A DNA stretch of 64,000 bases from Parasegetibacter sp. NRK P23. GTDB taxonomy: Bacteria; Bacteroidota; Bacteroidia; Chitinophagales; Chitinophagaceae. Shown one piece after another: positions 34,784 to 44,486 of the stretch; within the stretch, counting starts at the first letter, position 1, and every line of letters starts with the position of its first letter. A model generated the notes under the pieces. That model searched no databases. It saw nothing but the letters and a program-made list of their open reading frames with translations, and was not told the DNA's origin. The stretch spans positions 3,921,655-3,985,654 of the forward strand of contig NZ_JAMDLG010000001.1 of NCBI RefSeq assembly GCF_023721715.1. The letters are read 5' to 3'. A program made the translations under genes and the position numbers.

Positions 34784-34910
34784 GGGAATGATGTTGAATG
34801 TTGAATGATGGATGTTGAATGGGGCGAAGCCTGAACAACTTCGGATATATAATGATGTATATAAAAGAAGGCGCTTGCCTTTAGTAATACCTGCTGAATT
34901 TTGTTTGCAG

Positions 34911-35486
34911 TCAGGGCGTTTCGTTCAGCAGTAACTTTTCCACCACTACAGGAAAATGCAGGTGTTCCAGTTTCTGGACTTTCTTCGCTACCATTTCAGG
35001 GGTATCTCCGGGGTCAACGGCGCACTTCGCCTGGAAGATATTATCTCCGTGGTCGTAATGTTCATCCACGTAATGGATGGTGATGCCGCTTTCTTTTTCC
35101 CTGGCGTTCACCACGGCCTCATGTACAAAACTGCCATACATCCCCTTTCCACCATATTTGGGCAGCAGTGCCGGGTGAATATTTACGATGGCCTGGGGAA
35201 ATGCATTGATCAGGGCGATGGGCACTTTCCAGAGAAAGCCGGCCAGTACGATAAACGAAATGCCTTTCTGTTGAAGATCGGGAACATAAGCGTCTCCCCT
35301 GAAAAAACGTTCCTTCTCTATATTCAGTGTATCGATGCCTTCTTTCACGGCGATGTTCAATACACCCGCGCCAGGTTTGTTGGTAACGATCAGCGCGATT
35401 TTAACGGAGGCATGGTTCCTGAAATGGTCGATGATCTTCTGCGCGTTTGATCCTGCGCCCGATGCGAAGATGGCCAGTTTTTTCAT
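34911..35486 (-). CDS. purN: Phosphoribosylglycinamide formyltransferase
   Basis: The 191-residue enzyme transfers a formyl group from 10-formyltetrahydrofolate to GAR in purine synthesis. It has the N-terminal FASGAGSNAQKII phosphate loop, the motif NIHPALLPKYGGKGMYG with the catalytic His, ESGITIHYVDEHYDHGDNIF with the catalytic Asp, and AVDPGDTPEMVAKKVQ. The length is normal. The ATG at 35486 is only four bases after a consensus -7 box (TAGCTTTG), so the message is probably leaderless or nearly so. It starts divergent from the act operon. Confidence 0.95.
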   Translation of the reverse strand: MKKLAIFASGAGSNAQKIIDHFRNHASVKIALIVTNKPGAGVLNIAVKEGIDTLNIEKERFFRGDAYVPDLQQKGISFIVLAGFLWKVPIALINAFPQAIVNIHPALLPKYGGKGMYGSFVHEAVVNAREKESGITIHYVDEHYDHGDNIFQAKCAVDPGDTPEMVAKKVQKLEHLHFPVVVEKLLLNETP

Positions 35487-35490
35487 GTGC

Positions 35491-35521
35491 CAAAGCTAAA
35501 ATCAAACTTCAATAGCGCAAA
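35491..35521 (-). promoter_or_regulatory. purN promoter
   Basis: On the minus strand TTTG (35518-35521) is followed by 19 nt and an exact -7 box TAGCTTTG (35491-35498), 4 nt before the purN ATG. This is a near-ideal Bacteroidota promoter, with almost no leader. Confidence 0.7.
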
Positions 35522-35693
35522 ATGAATGTAATGTTATGCCAAAAAAGCAGTATCTATGTGCCGTTTAGGGATTGTTAAAGTGCAATGGTACTATTCAACA
35601 ATGGAGTTGGAATAATCACGACTAAGGAAAAAATACCATGTATGAAATCGGCTGAAACCCGCGTCAATACTGGCAAAAAAAAAATTTAACAGG

Positions 35694-35726
35694 TTGCGAA
35701 TTTGTCAACATCGTGTCATATTTTTG
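35694..35726 (+). promoter_or_regulatory. Promoter of the act-cox operon
   Basis: A -33 TTG (35694-35696) and an exact -7 box TATTTTTG (35719-35726) are separated by 22 nt, about 50 bp before the actA start at 35775. It probably drives the long respiratory operon up to the terminator at 47422. Confidence 0.55.
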
Positions 35727-35774
35727 CAGCCGACTTTGGATATTTTTCCACATCCCAAACCAATTATTGTGGAT

Positions 35775-37016
35775 ATGATGCATAATAGACCGTCTGCCAA
35801 AAAAGTAATTTTTAGTCTTCTGCTCGCTACAGTTTTCTCCTTTGGTACTGCGGTACAAGCTCAGGATGGCAAAGCTTTGTTCACTGCCAACTGTGCTTCC
35901 TGTCACAATCCTGTTAAGGATGCGACCGGACCCGCGCTGAAAGGTGCTGAAGCACGCTGGGGAGATAAGGCCAAACTTCACGCATGGGTGAGGAACAGCC
36001 AGGCAGTAATAGCCAGTGGCGATAAGTATGCGAACGACCTCTTCGCTAAATGGGGTAGGGTAGCTATGACCAGCTTTCCTTCCCTGAGCGATGAAGAGAT
36101 TGACGCGATCTTCAAATATGTTGAGGCTTACGCCCCACCAGTAGTGGCCAAGCCCGAAGGCGGCGAAGCTAAAGAGTCCGGCGACAACAGCCTGCTCTTC
36201 GGTATCTTAACATTAGTACTGGCAGTAGTTGCACTGATTCTCCTCCAGGTAAACAGCAACCTCCGCAAACTGGCAGACGATAAAGATGGTATCCCCGCTT
36301 CCGAACCAGTTCCCTTCTACCGTAATAAAGCGTACATCGCATTGGTGGTAATCGTATTGTTCATCGTAGGTGGTATCTTCACCGTGAATGGCGCGATCAA
36401 CCTGGGACGCAGCAAAGATTATCAGCCAGAACAGCCTATCTACTATTCCCATAAGGTGCACGCCGGCATCAACCAGATCAACTGTTTGTACTGCCACGGT
36501 GGTGCGCAGGAATCTAAGCACGCGGGTATTCCTTCCCTCAACGTGTGTATGAACTGTCACATGGCCATCAACGAATACAACGGCGAACAACTGTTTACCG
36601 AAGACGGAAAAGAGGTGAACGGTACGGCTGAAATTCAGAAACTCTATAAGTATGCTGGTTTCGATCCCGCAGTGTCTAAGCAATGGGATCCTTCCAAAGC
36701 GAAACCGATTGAATGGGTGAAGATTCACAACCTGCCCGACCACGTTTACTTTAACCACGCGCAACACGTTACGGCCGGTAAGGTACAGTGCCAGACCTGC
36801 CACGGTGAAATCCAGAACATGGGCGAAGTGAAGCAATTCACCGACCTGAGCATGGGCTGGTGTATCAACTGCCACCGCGAAACAAAGGTGCAGTTCGTGG
36901 AAAACAAGTTCTACAGCATTTACGAGAAGTTCCACGATGAGATCAAGCAGAAGAAAAGAGATGGTGTAACCGTGGAGGAAATCGGTGGAACAGAGTGCCA
37001 GAAATGTCACTACTAA
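35775..37016 (+). CDS. actA: Alternative complex III subunit ActA (multiheme cytochrome c)
   Basis: The 413-residue protein has a signal peptide (cleavage near AVQAQDG) and six CxxCH heme motifs. The first is NCASCHNP in an N-terminal class I cytochrome domain (about 35-120). The other five, CLYCH, CMNCH, CQTCH, CINCH and CQKCH, lie in the later pentaheme region. Two membrane helices (about 140-160 and 185-205) separate the two parts. ActA passes electrons from the quinol-oxidising core toward the terminal oxidase. Classic ActA has five hemes; the extra N-terminal cytochrome unit gives six here. The start is chosen by the signal peptide. Confidence 0.93.
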   Translation: MMHNRPSAKKVIFSLLLATVFSFGTAVQAQDGKALFTANCASCHNPVKDATGPALKGAEARWGDKAKLHAWVRNSQAVIASGDKYANDLFAKWGRVAMTSFPSLSDEEIDAIFKYVEAYAPPVVAKPEGGEAKESGDNSLLFGILTLVLAVVALILLQVNSNLRKLADDKDGIPASEPVPFYRNKAYIALVVIVLFIVGGIFTVNGAINLGRSKDYQPEQPIYYSHKVHAGINQINCLYCHGGAQESKHAGIPSLNVCMNCHMAINEYNGEQLFTEDGKEVNGTAEIQKLYKYAGFDPAVSKQWDPSKAKPIEWVKIHNLPDHVYFNHAQHVTAGKVQCQTCHGEIQNMGEVKQFTDLSMGWCINCHRETKVQFVENKFYSIYEKFHDEIKQKKRDGVTVEEIGGTECQKCHY

Positions 37017-37105
37017 GCGAAACAACAGACCAAAGTAATTCATAGTATAATCGTAGAAACAGAGGGATGACCGCGCAAGCAGCGCTCTTTGTACAAGTCA
37101 ACTAA

Positions 37106-40100
37106 ATGAATATGGAGCAAAAAAAGTACTGGCAAAGTTTTGGAGAGCTGAACAACAGTGAAGCCCACAAAAAACAGGCTCAAAATGAATTCCAGGAAGA
37201 TCTGCTGCCCTTGGAGGATCTGGATGGTAAGGGCCTGCTTGACGCGAAGGCTCCCCGCCGTGACTTTTTGAAATACCTCGGATTCAGCACCGCCGCTGCC
37301 GCTGCCGCCGCGAGCTGTGAAATCCCCGTAAAAAAAGCGATTCCCTACGTTAATAAGCCCGATAACCTGGTGGCAGGTATCGCGAACTACTACGCTACCA
37401 CCTATGTACAGGATGGTGATGTGGTGCCCGTGATCGCCCGTGTGAGAGACGGCCGCCCCATCAAAATTGAGGGCAACAGCCTTTCTACCATCACTTCCGG
37501 CGCTACTTCCGCCCGCGTACAGGCTTCAGTACTGGACCTGTATGATACCGCCCGCCTGCGTTTCCCGCTGGCCGACGGAAAGGAAGTTTCCACGCTCGAA
37601 GCGTTCGATAAAATGGTGGGCGACGCGTTCGCTTCCCTTGGTGGCGCACCCATCGTATTGCTCACCAGCACCATTACTTCGCCCTCTTCTAAAGAAGTGA
37701 TCGCAGGTTTCCTCGCGAAATACCCCGGAAGCCGCCATGTAACATTCGACGCGGTATCTTATGCCGGTATGCTGCTGGCCAACGAAGCTTCCTACGGTAA
37801 AAGAGCCATTCCTTCTTACCATTTCGATAAAGCAAAAGTAGTGGTGAGCCTTGGCGCCGATTTCCTCGGTTCATGGCTCAGCCCCGTAGAATTCGCCAAA
37901 CAATATTCCACAGGAAGGAAACTGGATGAGACGAAACTCGAAATGAGCAAGCACTTCCAGTTTGAAAGTTTCCTGAGCATGACCGGCGCAAACGCCGACG
38001 AGCGCTTTACACACCGTGCTTCTGAAGTTGGTGCCGTGGCCGCCGCTTTGCTGAGTGCGGTAAGAGGTCAGGGTGCAACCGGAATCGCTGATGCTGAACT
38101 GAAGAAAGGGATCGAGAAAGCCGCTGCCGCACTGAACGCCGCCAAAGGCACAGCCCTGGTGGTGAGCGGAAGCAATGATGTGAATGTTCAAACCGTTGTA
38201 AACGCCATCAACGAAGCGCTTGGCGCAAACGGAACCACCATCAACTGGGCCGCTCCGGTGAACTATCGCCAGGGCATAGACGCAGATATGGTGAAACTGG
38301 TGGCCGATATGAATGCAGGCGCTATTGGCGGCCTCATTGTTTACGGCGCCAACCCCGCCTACGAATATTTCGATGCACCGAAGTTCGTTGCCGGAATCAA
38401 AAAAGTAAGAGCTACGGTTTCACTCAGTCCCAAAATGGATGAGACCACCCAACTCTGTAAATATGTTATCTCCGATCACCACTACCTCGAAAGCTGGGGT
38501 GACGCGGAACCCAAAGCAGGTTACTACTCGCTGATGCAACCGACCATCGCTCCCCTGTTCAAAACAAGGCAGTGGCAGGATTCTCTCCTGAAATGGAGCG
38601 GCAGCACCAACGATTACCTTACTACACTGAAAGGGTACTGGATGGGTAAACTCGGTTCACAGGAAGCATGGGACAAAGCCCTGCAGGATGGTGTGATCGA
38701 ACCCGCGGTTGCCACTGTTTCAGGTGCAGCATTCGCAGGCAACGAAGCCGGTGCGGTTGCCGCTATCGCTTCCTATAAAAAAGGAACCGGCGCTGAACTG
38801 GTGCTTTACCAGAAAACAGGTATCGGTGAAGGTAAGCAGGCCAGCAACCCCTGGTTGCAGGAAATGCCTGACCCCATCTCCAAAGCTACATGGGACAACT
38901 ATGTACTGATGAGCTGGAGCATGGCAAAAAGCATCGTTGGCATCGACCTTACCCACAGCGGTCAGAGTGATGACTATGAAGTGAACCGCCCCAAGCCGGT
39001 GGTAAAAGTGACCGTTTCCGGCAAAGATCCGATTGAACTGCCTGTGGTGATTATCCCGGGTATGGACAGCAATACCATCGCCATCGCCGTAGGTTACGGA
39101 CGTGATTCCAAAGTTGGTAAATCCGTGATTGGTGTGGGAAGGAACGCTTATCCCCTCGCAGCTTTCAACGGTACCACCGTTCAGTATGAACTGGCTGGCG
39201 TGACCGTGGAAAAAACAAATGCAACTTACCCTGTGGCCATTACACAGGTACACAATACTTACGAAGACCGTAAAGAAGTGGTGAAAGAAGCCTCCCTGGC
39301 AACTTTCGTTCACAACAGAGAAGTCTTCTCCGCCGACCGCAAGCATCTGGTTGAGACTTATGCGCCCAAAACAGGCAGCTACCGCGACGAGGCTTCCATG
39401 TACGACAAGGAACTGAACGAGCGTCCCGGTATTCACTGGGGAATGAGCATCGACCTCAACTCCTGTAACGGTTGTAACGCCTGCGTGGTGGCTTGTAACG
39501 CTGAAAACAACATACCCGTTGTTGGTAAAGCGGAAGTACTGCGCGGTCACGAAATGCACTGGCTCCGTATCGACCGCTACTTTGTGAGCGACGCGGCACA
39601 TCCCGACAAAATCAAGGATGTGGTGTTCCAGCCGATGATGTGCCAGCACTGTGACAGTGCGCCCTGCGAGAACGTTTGTCCCGTAGCCGCCACCAACCAC
39701 AGTTCTGAAGGGTTGAACCAAATGACTTACAACCGTTGTATCGGTACAAGATATTGCGCGAACAACTGTCCGTATAAAGTACGTCGCTTCAACTGGGCCG
39801 ATTATACCGGAGCGGATAGCTTCAAAGGCAACCAGGACGAAGCTTCAGATGTGATCCTGGAAATGAACGACGACCTCACCCGTATGGTGCTGAACCCGGA
39901 TGTTACCGTGAGAAGCCGTGGTGTGATCGAAAAATGTTCTTTCTGCGTACAACGCCTGCAGGAAGCGAAACTGGAAGCCAAAAAAGCCGGTCGCCCCGTA
40001 CAGGACGGCGAAGCGAAAGTGGCTTGTGCTACCGCCTGCGCCAGCGATTGTATCGTATTCGGTGATGTGAACGACAAGAACAGCCGCGTACGCAAGATGA

Positions 40101-40282
40101 GGGATGAACATCCGAACAGGTTGTTCCATGTCCTGGAATCAGTGCACACCCTGCCGAACGTGAGCTACCTGGCCAAAGTGCGCAATACAGATGAAGTGGA
40201 AATGGCAGATGCGCACCACGCTGCTCCCGCTGAACACGGAGCGGAACATGGCACAAAGAAAGAAGCGGAGGCGCACCACTAA
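37106..40282 (+). CDS. actB: Alternative complex III subunit ActB (molybdopterin oxidoreductase-like with Fe-S clusters)
   Basis: The 1058-residue subunit has a twin-arginine signal (RRDFLKYLGF, residues 51-60) ending in a lipobox Cys71, then a molybdopterin-oxidoreductase-like domain that lacks the cofactor in known ActB. A ferredoxin-type part (about 780-1000) has four cysteine groups: CNGCNACVVACNAENN, CQHCDSAPCENVCPV, CIGTRYCANNCPYKV, and CSFCVQ with later ACATACASDC. They hold [4Fe-4S]/[3Fe-4S] clusters that pass electrons between quinol and ActA. The C-terminal tail is rich in His (HHAAPAEHGAEHG). The long N-terminal extension before the signal is typical of Bacteroidota ActB. Confidence 0.95.
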   Translation: MNMEQKKYWQSFGELNNSEAHKKQAQNEFQEDLLPLEDLDGKGLLDAKAPRRDFLKYLGFSTAAAAAAASCEIPVKKAIPYVNKPDNLVAGIANYYATTYVQDGDVVPVIARVRDGRPIKIEGNSLSTITSGATSARVQASVLDLYDTARLRFPLADGKEVSTLEAFDKMVGDAFASLGGAPIVLLTSTITSPSSKEVIAGFLAKYPGSRHVTFDAVSYAGMLLANEASYGKRAIPSYHFDKAKVVVSLGADFLGSWLSPVEFAKQYSTGRKLDETKLEMSKHFQFESFLSMTGANADERFTHRASEVGAVAAALLSAVRGQGATGIADAELKKGIEKAAAALNAAKGTALVVSGSNDVNVQTVVNAINEALGANGTTINWAAPVNYRQGIDADMVKLVADMNAGAIGGLIVYGANPAYEYFDAPKFVAGIKKVRATVSLSPKMDETTQLCKYVISDHHYLESWGDAEPKAGYYSLMQPTIAPLFKTRQWQDSLLKWSGSTNDYLTTLKGYWMGKLGSQEAWDKALQDGVIEPAVATVSGAAFAGNEAGAVAAIASYKKGTGAELVLYQKTGIGEGKQASNPWLQEMPDPISKATWDNYVLMSWSMAKSIVGIDLTHSGQSDDYEVNRPKPVVKVTVSGKDPIELPVVIIPGMDSNTIAIAVGYGRDSKVGKSVIGVGRNAYPLAAFNGTTVQYELAGVTVEKTNATYPVAITQVHNTYEDRKEVVKEASLATFVHNREVFSADRKHLVETYAPKTGSYRDEASMYDKELNERPGIHWGMSIDLNSCNGCNACVVACNAENNIPVVGKAEVLRGHEMHWLRIDRYFVSDAAHPDKIKDVVFQPMMCQHCDSAPCENVCPVAATNHSSEGLNQMTYNRCIGTRYCANNCPYKVRRFNWADYTGADSFKGNQDEASDVILEMNDDLTRMVLNPDVTVRSRGVIEKCSFCVQRLQEAKLEAKKAGRPVQDGEAKVACATACASDCIVFGDVNDKNSRVRKMRDEHPNRLFHVLESVHTLPNVSYLAKVRNTDEVEMADAHHAAPAEHGAEHGTKKEAEAHH

Positions 40283-40341
40283 GAAAACGGATCCTTAAAG
40301 ACAGATCATAACTCAGTACAGAAGCGAAAAGCAGACAAAAT

Positions 40342-41790
40342 ATGGCATCATTAAAGTACGAATCACAGTTAAGAGAGCCATTGGTGAACGGCACCAAAGA
40401 TTACCACAAGGTAACCGAAGACATCGTTCGCCCTATTGAAGCCAAGCCGGCCCGACTGTGGTATGTAGGTTTCTACATTTCCGTGGCCCTGTTGTTGTTC
40501 GGTGTGTATTCCGTTTACCGTGAGGTGGCTTACGGTATCGGGGAATGGAACCTGAACAAGACCATCGGCTGGGGTTGGGACATCACCAACTTCGTATGGT
40601 GGGTAGGTATCGGTCACGCCGGTACACTGATCTCCGCGATCCTCCTCCTGTTCCGCCAGGGCTGGAGAACCGGGGTGAACCGCGCGGCGGAAGCGATGAC
40701 CATCTTCGCCGTAATGTGCGCCGGTCAGTTCCCGATCTTCCACATGGGTCGTGTATGGATGGCCTTCTTCGTACTGCCTTACCCCAACAGCCGCGGTCCG
40801 CTGTGGGTGAACTTCAACTCCCCGCTGCTTTGGGACGTATTCGCGATCTCTACTTACTTCACGGTATCCCTGTTGTTCTGGTACTCCGGCCTTCTGCCCG
40901 ACTTCGCTACCGTTCGTGACCGTGCAAAAACTAAGCTCCGTAAAATGTTATACGGTGTGGCCGCCTTCGGATGGACAGGCTCCACCAAACACTGGCAACG
41001 CCATGAAGCGCTTTCGCTGGTACTGGCCGGTTTGAGTACACCACTCGTACTTTCCGTACACACCATTGTATCGTTCGACTTCGCCACCTCCGTAATTCCC
41101 GGATGGCACACCACCATCTTCCCGCCATACTTCGTTGCGGGTGCGATCTTCTCCGGTTTCGCCATGGTGCAAACCCTGATGATCATCGTTAGAAAGATTC
41201 TTTATCTGGAAGATTATATCACGCTGGGCCACATCGAAGCGATGAACAAGGTAATCGTACTCACCGGTTGTATTGTGGGTTGTGCTTACCTCACCGAATT
41301 GTTCATTGCCTGGTACTCCGGTGTGGAATACGAAAGATATGTGTTCTTCGAGAACCGTGCCGATCCGCTGAGTCCCTACGGATGGAGCTACTGGCTGATG
41401 ATGACCTGTAACGTGGTATCTCCGCAGCTGTTCTGGTTCCGCAAGCTCAGAAGGAACATCACCTTCACGTTCTTCATGAGTATTATCGTGAACATCGGGA
41501 TGTGGTTCGAACGTTTCGTGATCATCGTAACATCTTTGTACCGCGATTACCTGCCTTCTTCCTGGTCGGCTTACTACAGTCCATCCATTTGGGAGATCGG
41601 CTTCTATCTCGGAACCTTCGGCTTGTTCTTTACCTGCTTCTTCCTGTTCGCCAAATACTTCCCTGTTATCGCCATCGCGGAGATCAAACACGTACTGGCT
41701 ACCACAGGTGAGGCGCAGAAAGAGAAGATGGAAGTGATTGAAAGTACAAGCGTGAATGATTTCGCACATGACCATGCGCATCACCACTAG
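40342..41790 (+). CDS. actC: Alternative complex III subunit ActC (NrfD-like membrane subunit)
   Basis: The 482-residue protein has about ten membrane helices in the NrfD/PsrC fold that binds menaquinol at the periplasmic side. Recognisable segments are WWVGIGHAGTLISAILLLFR, with the histidine in the quinol site region, FAVMCAGQFPIFHMGRVW, and WSYWLMMTCNVVSPQLFWF. ActC and the related ActF form the two membrane halves of the complex. The protein ends in a His-rich tail (HDHAHHH). It follows actB after 59 bp. Confidence 0.95.
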   Translation: MASLKYESQLREPLVNGTKDYHKVTEDIVRPIEAKPARLWYVGFYISVALLLFGVYSVYREVAYGIGEWNLNKTIGWGWDITNFVWWVGIGHAGTLISAILLLFRQGWRTGVNRAAEAMTIFAVMCAGQFPIFHMGRVWMAFFVLPYPNSRGPLWVNFNSPLLWDVFAISTYFTVSLLFWYSGLLPDFATVRDRAKTKLRKMLYGVAAFGWTGSTKHWQRHEALSLVLAGLSTPLVLSVHTIVSFDFATSVIPGWHTTIFPPYFVAGAIFSGFAMVQTLMIIVRKILYLEDYITLGHIEAMNKVIVLTGCIVGCAYLTELFIAWYSGVEYERYVFFENRADPLSPYGWSYWLMMTCNVVSPQLFWFRKLRRNITFTFFMSIIVNIGMWFERFVIIVTSLYRDYLPSSWSAYYSPSIWEIGFYLGTFGLFFTCFFLFAKYFPVIAIAEIKHVLATTGEAQKEKMEVIESTSVNDFAHDHAHHH

Positions 41791-41832
41791 GAAGAGACGG
41801 TAACAAATTGAATTATTATTAATTGAAGAATA

Positions 41833-42429
41833 ATGGCTGTTAAAAAATTCGTAGTAGGTTGTTTCAGTGAAGAGGCTACACTGTTTCCTGCGGTAAAAAA
41901 GGTACGCACAGCGGGTTATAAGATCCACGATGTGTACACGCCGTATCCTGTGCATGGTCTGGATCATGCACTGGGCCTTCGCGAGACGAGCCTTCACACG
42001 GCAGGTTTCATTTACGGCATCACCGGTACCACCACGGCGCTTAGCTTTATGAGTTGGGTGTTTAACAAAGACTGGCCGATGAACATTGGTGGCAAACCCC
42101 ATTTCCCGTTGCCCGCGTTCATTCCCATTACGTTCGAATTGACCGTGCTTTTCTCTGCGGTAGGAATGGTACTTACCTTCTGCTACCTGTGCCAGCTGGC
42201 GCCTTTCGTGAAGAAGCACCATTTCCATGCCCGCGCTACCGACGACCTGCATGTAATGGCCATTGAATGTACTTCTAAAACCAATGAGGCCGAAGTAATG
42301 GCGTTCCTCGAAGCCAACGGCGCGCAGGAAGTGCACACGCAGATGGCTGAAACCGGTTGGTGGCTGGGCCGCTACGACAAGGAAACAAAATTGTCTGAAG
42401 CAAAAGGTGTACGCCAGGAAGGACATTAA
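41833..42429 (+). CDS. actD: Alternative complex III subunit ActD (DUF3341)
   Basis: The 198-residue protein is the DUF3341 subunit. Two membrane helices (about 60-80 and 95-125) are flanked by cytoplasmic parts, beginning with VGCFSEEATLFPAVKKVRTAGYKIHDVYTPYPVHGLDHAL, a ferredoxin-like fold (positions 41845 on), and closing with CTSKTNEAEVMAFLEANGA. ActD caps the cytoplasmic side of the complex. Its place in the order actABCDEF supports the call. Confidence 0.93.
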   Translation: MAVKKFVVGCFSEEATLFPAVKKVRTAGYKIHDVYTPYPVHGLDHALGLRETSLHTAGFIYGITGTTTALSFMSWVFNKDWPMNIGGKPHFPLPAFIPITFELTVLFSAVGMVLTFCYLCQLAPFVKKHHFHARATDDLHVMAIECTSKTNEAEVMAFLEANGAQEVHTQMAETGWWLGRYDKETKLSEAKGVRQEGH

Positions 42430-42488
42430 TCATTTAAACGAGCAGCAGGCTGATCCGGGCAACCGGCCAGCTAAAAAAATACCATCGG

Positions 42489-43142
42489 ATGAAGAAATTA
42501 TCAATCATAGCAGTTGTTACCGGCGCCGTAGTACTGGCCGCCTGCAGCGATGTTAAGCGCAAGCCCGGGAAAATATATATGCCCGATATGGCTTACAGCC
42601 GTGCATACGAGGCTTATTCGGTAACCGAGGAGCAACGCGCCGAATTGAAAAAACAAGGCATCAATTTCAGCAACTTACCCGTTGAAGGAACCATCAGCCG
42701 CGGCGAAATGCTTCCTTACAGCCTGAAAAATGATTCCGCAGGTTACGCGCTCAGCGCAGGAATCAGGAACCCGCTGCCCGCGCTCACCGAACAGGAGATG
42801 CAGGAAACCGAAAGGCTCTACCTCATCAACTGCGGCATCTGCCATGGTCAGGCACTGGACGGAAACGGTCCGTTGTATAAAGATGGGGCCGGTCCTTACC
42901 CCGCGGCGCCACGGAACTTGCTGGACGACTATTCTAAAAAGCTCGCCGACGGTACCATGTTCCACGTGATGACTTACGGCCGGAACCTGATGGGCAGCTA
43001 CGCTTCTCAATTGACACGCAAGCAAAGATGGATGATCGTTAGCTATATCAGGAACAAACAGGGACTTGGCGGCGCAACAGCAGCCGCGGCTTCGGATTCC
43101 ACCGCAGCGGCCCCTAAAGCAGATTCAACAGCAACGAAGTAA
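42489..43142 (+). CDS. actE: Alternative complex III subunit ActE (monoheme cytochrome c lipoprotein)
   Basis: The 217-residue lipoprotein has its lipobox Cys19 (VVLAACSD) and a single heme motif CGICH near residue 118, with a probable methionine ligand in YGRNLMGSYASQ. ActE is the monoheme subunit of the complex, which in other Bacteroidota is acylated at the N-terminal Cys. The Ala/Thr-rich C-terminus (residues 195-217) is low-complexity and basic. Together with the six hemes of ActA the complex would hold seven. Confidence 0.93.
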   Translation: MKKLSIIAVVTGAVVLAACSDVKRKPGKIYMPDMAYSRAYEAYSVTEEQRAELKKQGINFSNLPVEGTISRGEMLPYSLKNDSAGYALSAGIRNPLPALTEQEMQETERLYLINCGICHGQALDGNGPLYKDGAGPYPAAPRNLLDDYSKKLADGTMFHVMTYGRNLMGSYASQLTRKQRWMIVSYIRNKQGLGGATAAAASDSTAAAPKADSTATK

Positions 43143-43184
43143 ACCAAAACAGCATTTCGAAAAATCATTAAATAACAGTTGATA

Positions 43185-44414
43185 ATGGCTATCAGAGAAC
43201 AATTTCAAATCACCGGCAGAATGCGCAACTGGGGACTGGGATTAACAGCGGTAGGCGCACTCGCGCTAATCCTGGGAGTCTTCACCCTCGGTATGAGTAA
43301 AGATGAGCATGATGTAGCGCGCTTCTGGGCCGTTCTGTTGCAAAACAGCGTATTCTTCCTGCTGGTAGTGAACGCCGCCATGTTCTTTATTTGCGCCACC
43401 ACCCTCGCAATGGGTGGATGGCAGGTGGCTTTCAGAAGAGTTCCCGAAGCCATATCAGCGCTGGTTCCCGTTTTCGCTATCCTCGCCTTCATTGTGCTGA
43501 TGGGTATTGTACTCGGTCACCAACACCATATTTACCACTGGCTCGATAAGGAGCACGTGGAGCACGACCCCATCCTGAAAGGGAAATCGGGCTTCCTGAA
43601 CGCGGGTTTCTTCACCACCTGGACAGTGATCACACTGGTGCTGTGGAGCTTCCTGGGCTGGAAAATGCGTAAGATGTCTTATGATTCCGATAAAAACGGG
43701 GTGATGAGCAAAGAACAAGGTCAGAAATTCATCTGGAAGAACACGGTTTGGGCCGGTCTGTTCCTGGTGTTCTTCGGTTTGACCGTTGCCTCCACCATTC
43801 CCTGGCTCTGGATCATGAGTATTGACGCGCACTGGTTCTCCACCATGTTCAGCTGGTACACTTTCGCTAGCACTTTCGTTTCCGGCATGGCGCTGATCGC
43901 CCTGTTCGTGGTGTTCCTGAAAAACAACGGCTACCTTGAATACGTAAACAACGAGCACCTGCACGATATCGGTAAGTTCATGTTCGCGTTCTCTATCTTC
44001 TGGACCTACCTTTGGTTCTCCCAGTTCATGCTGATCTGGTACGCCAACTTCCCCGAAGAGACCATCTACTTCAAGGCAAGGCTGGAAGGTCCGTACAGGG
44101 GATTGTTCTTCTTCAACCTGATCGTGAACTTCGTGGCGCCTATCCTTATTCTGATGTCGCGCAATTCAAAAAGGAATTATTCCGTTGTAACTTTTATGGC
44201 GGTACTGATCATATTCGGCCACTGGATCGATGTTTACCTGATGGTGCAGCCCAGTGTTCAGAAAGAACATTTCCACCTGAACTGGTTCGATTTCGGTATC
44301 GCGGTATTGTACGTTGGACTGATTATTCTGCTGGTGGGAAGGCAACTGACGAAGCATTCCCTGCTCGCGAAGAACCACCCTTTCCTGAAAGAAAGTATTA
44401 TTCACCATACTTAA
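43185..44414 (+). CDS. actF: Alternative complex III subunit ActF (NrfD-like membrane subunit)
   Basis: The 409-residue protein is the second NrfD/PsrC-like membrane subunit, with about ten helices, for example ALALILGVFTLGM, VIVLMGIVLG-like and FSIFWTYLWFSQFMLIWYAN. It packs beside ActC. The ATG at 43185 (MAIREQF) is preferred over a TTG six bases upstream. coxB begins 72 bp later. Confidence 0.93.
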   Translation: MAIREQFQITGRMRNWGLGLTAVGALALILGVFTLGMSKDEHDVARFWAVLLQNSVFFLLVVNAAMFFICATTLAMGGWQVAFRRVPEAISALVPVFAILAFIVLMGIVLGHQHHIYHWLDKEHVEHDPILKGKSGFLNAGFFTTWTVITLVLWSFLGWKMRKMSYDSDKNGVMSKEQGQKFIWKNTVWAGLFLVFFGLTVASTIPWLWIMSIDAHWFSTMFSWYTFASTFVSGMALIALFVVFLKNNGYLEYVNNEHLHDIGKFMFAFSIFWTYLWFSQFMLIWYANFPEETIYFKARLEGPYRGLFFFNLIVNFVAPILILMSRNSKRNYSVVTFMAVLIIFGHWIDVYLMVQPSVQKEHFHLNWFDFGIAVLYVGLIILLVGRQLTKHSLLAKNHPFLKESIIHHT

Positions 44415-44486
44415 TCCGGAAAGTTCAGTAAACGAAAAGAGGAAGAAGCCATTTTATTTAGAAACTTTGTTTAATAGATCAATATC

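Noticed and set aside
34791-34822. Short tandem copies of GATGTTGAATG near 34.8 kb, similar to a stretch at 872-893
   Set aside because: Too short and degenerate for a repeat family; treated as a simple sequence repeat.
38720-39721. A 333-residue minus-strand open frame inside actB
   Set aside because: It is antisense to the ferredoxin-like and middle parts of ActB and has no family features.
40948-42426. A 492-residue open frame on the minus strand opposite actC and actD
   Set aside because: It lies fully antisense to strongly conserved act genes and its translation is low-complexity and rich in His and Arg; it is explained by codon bias of the real genes.
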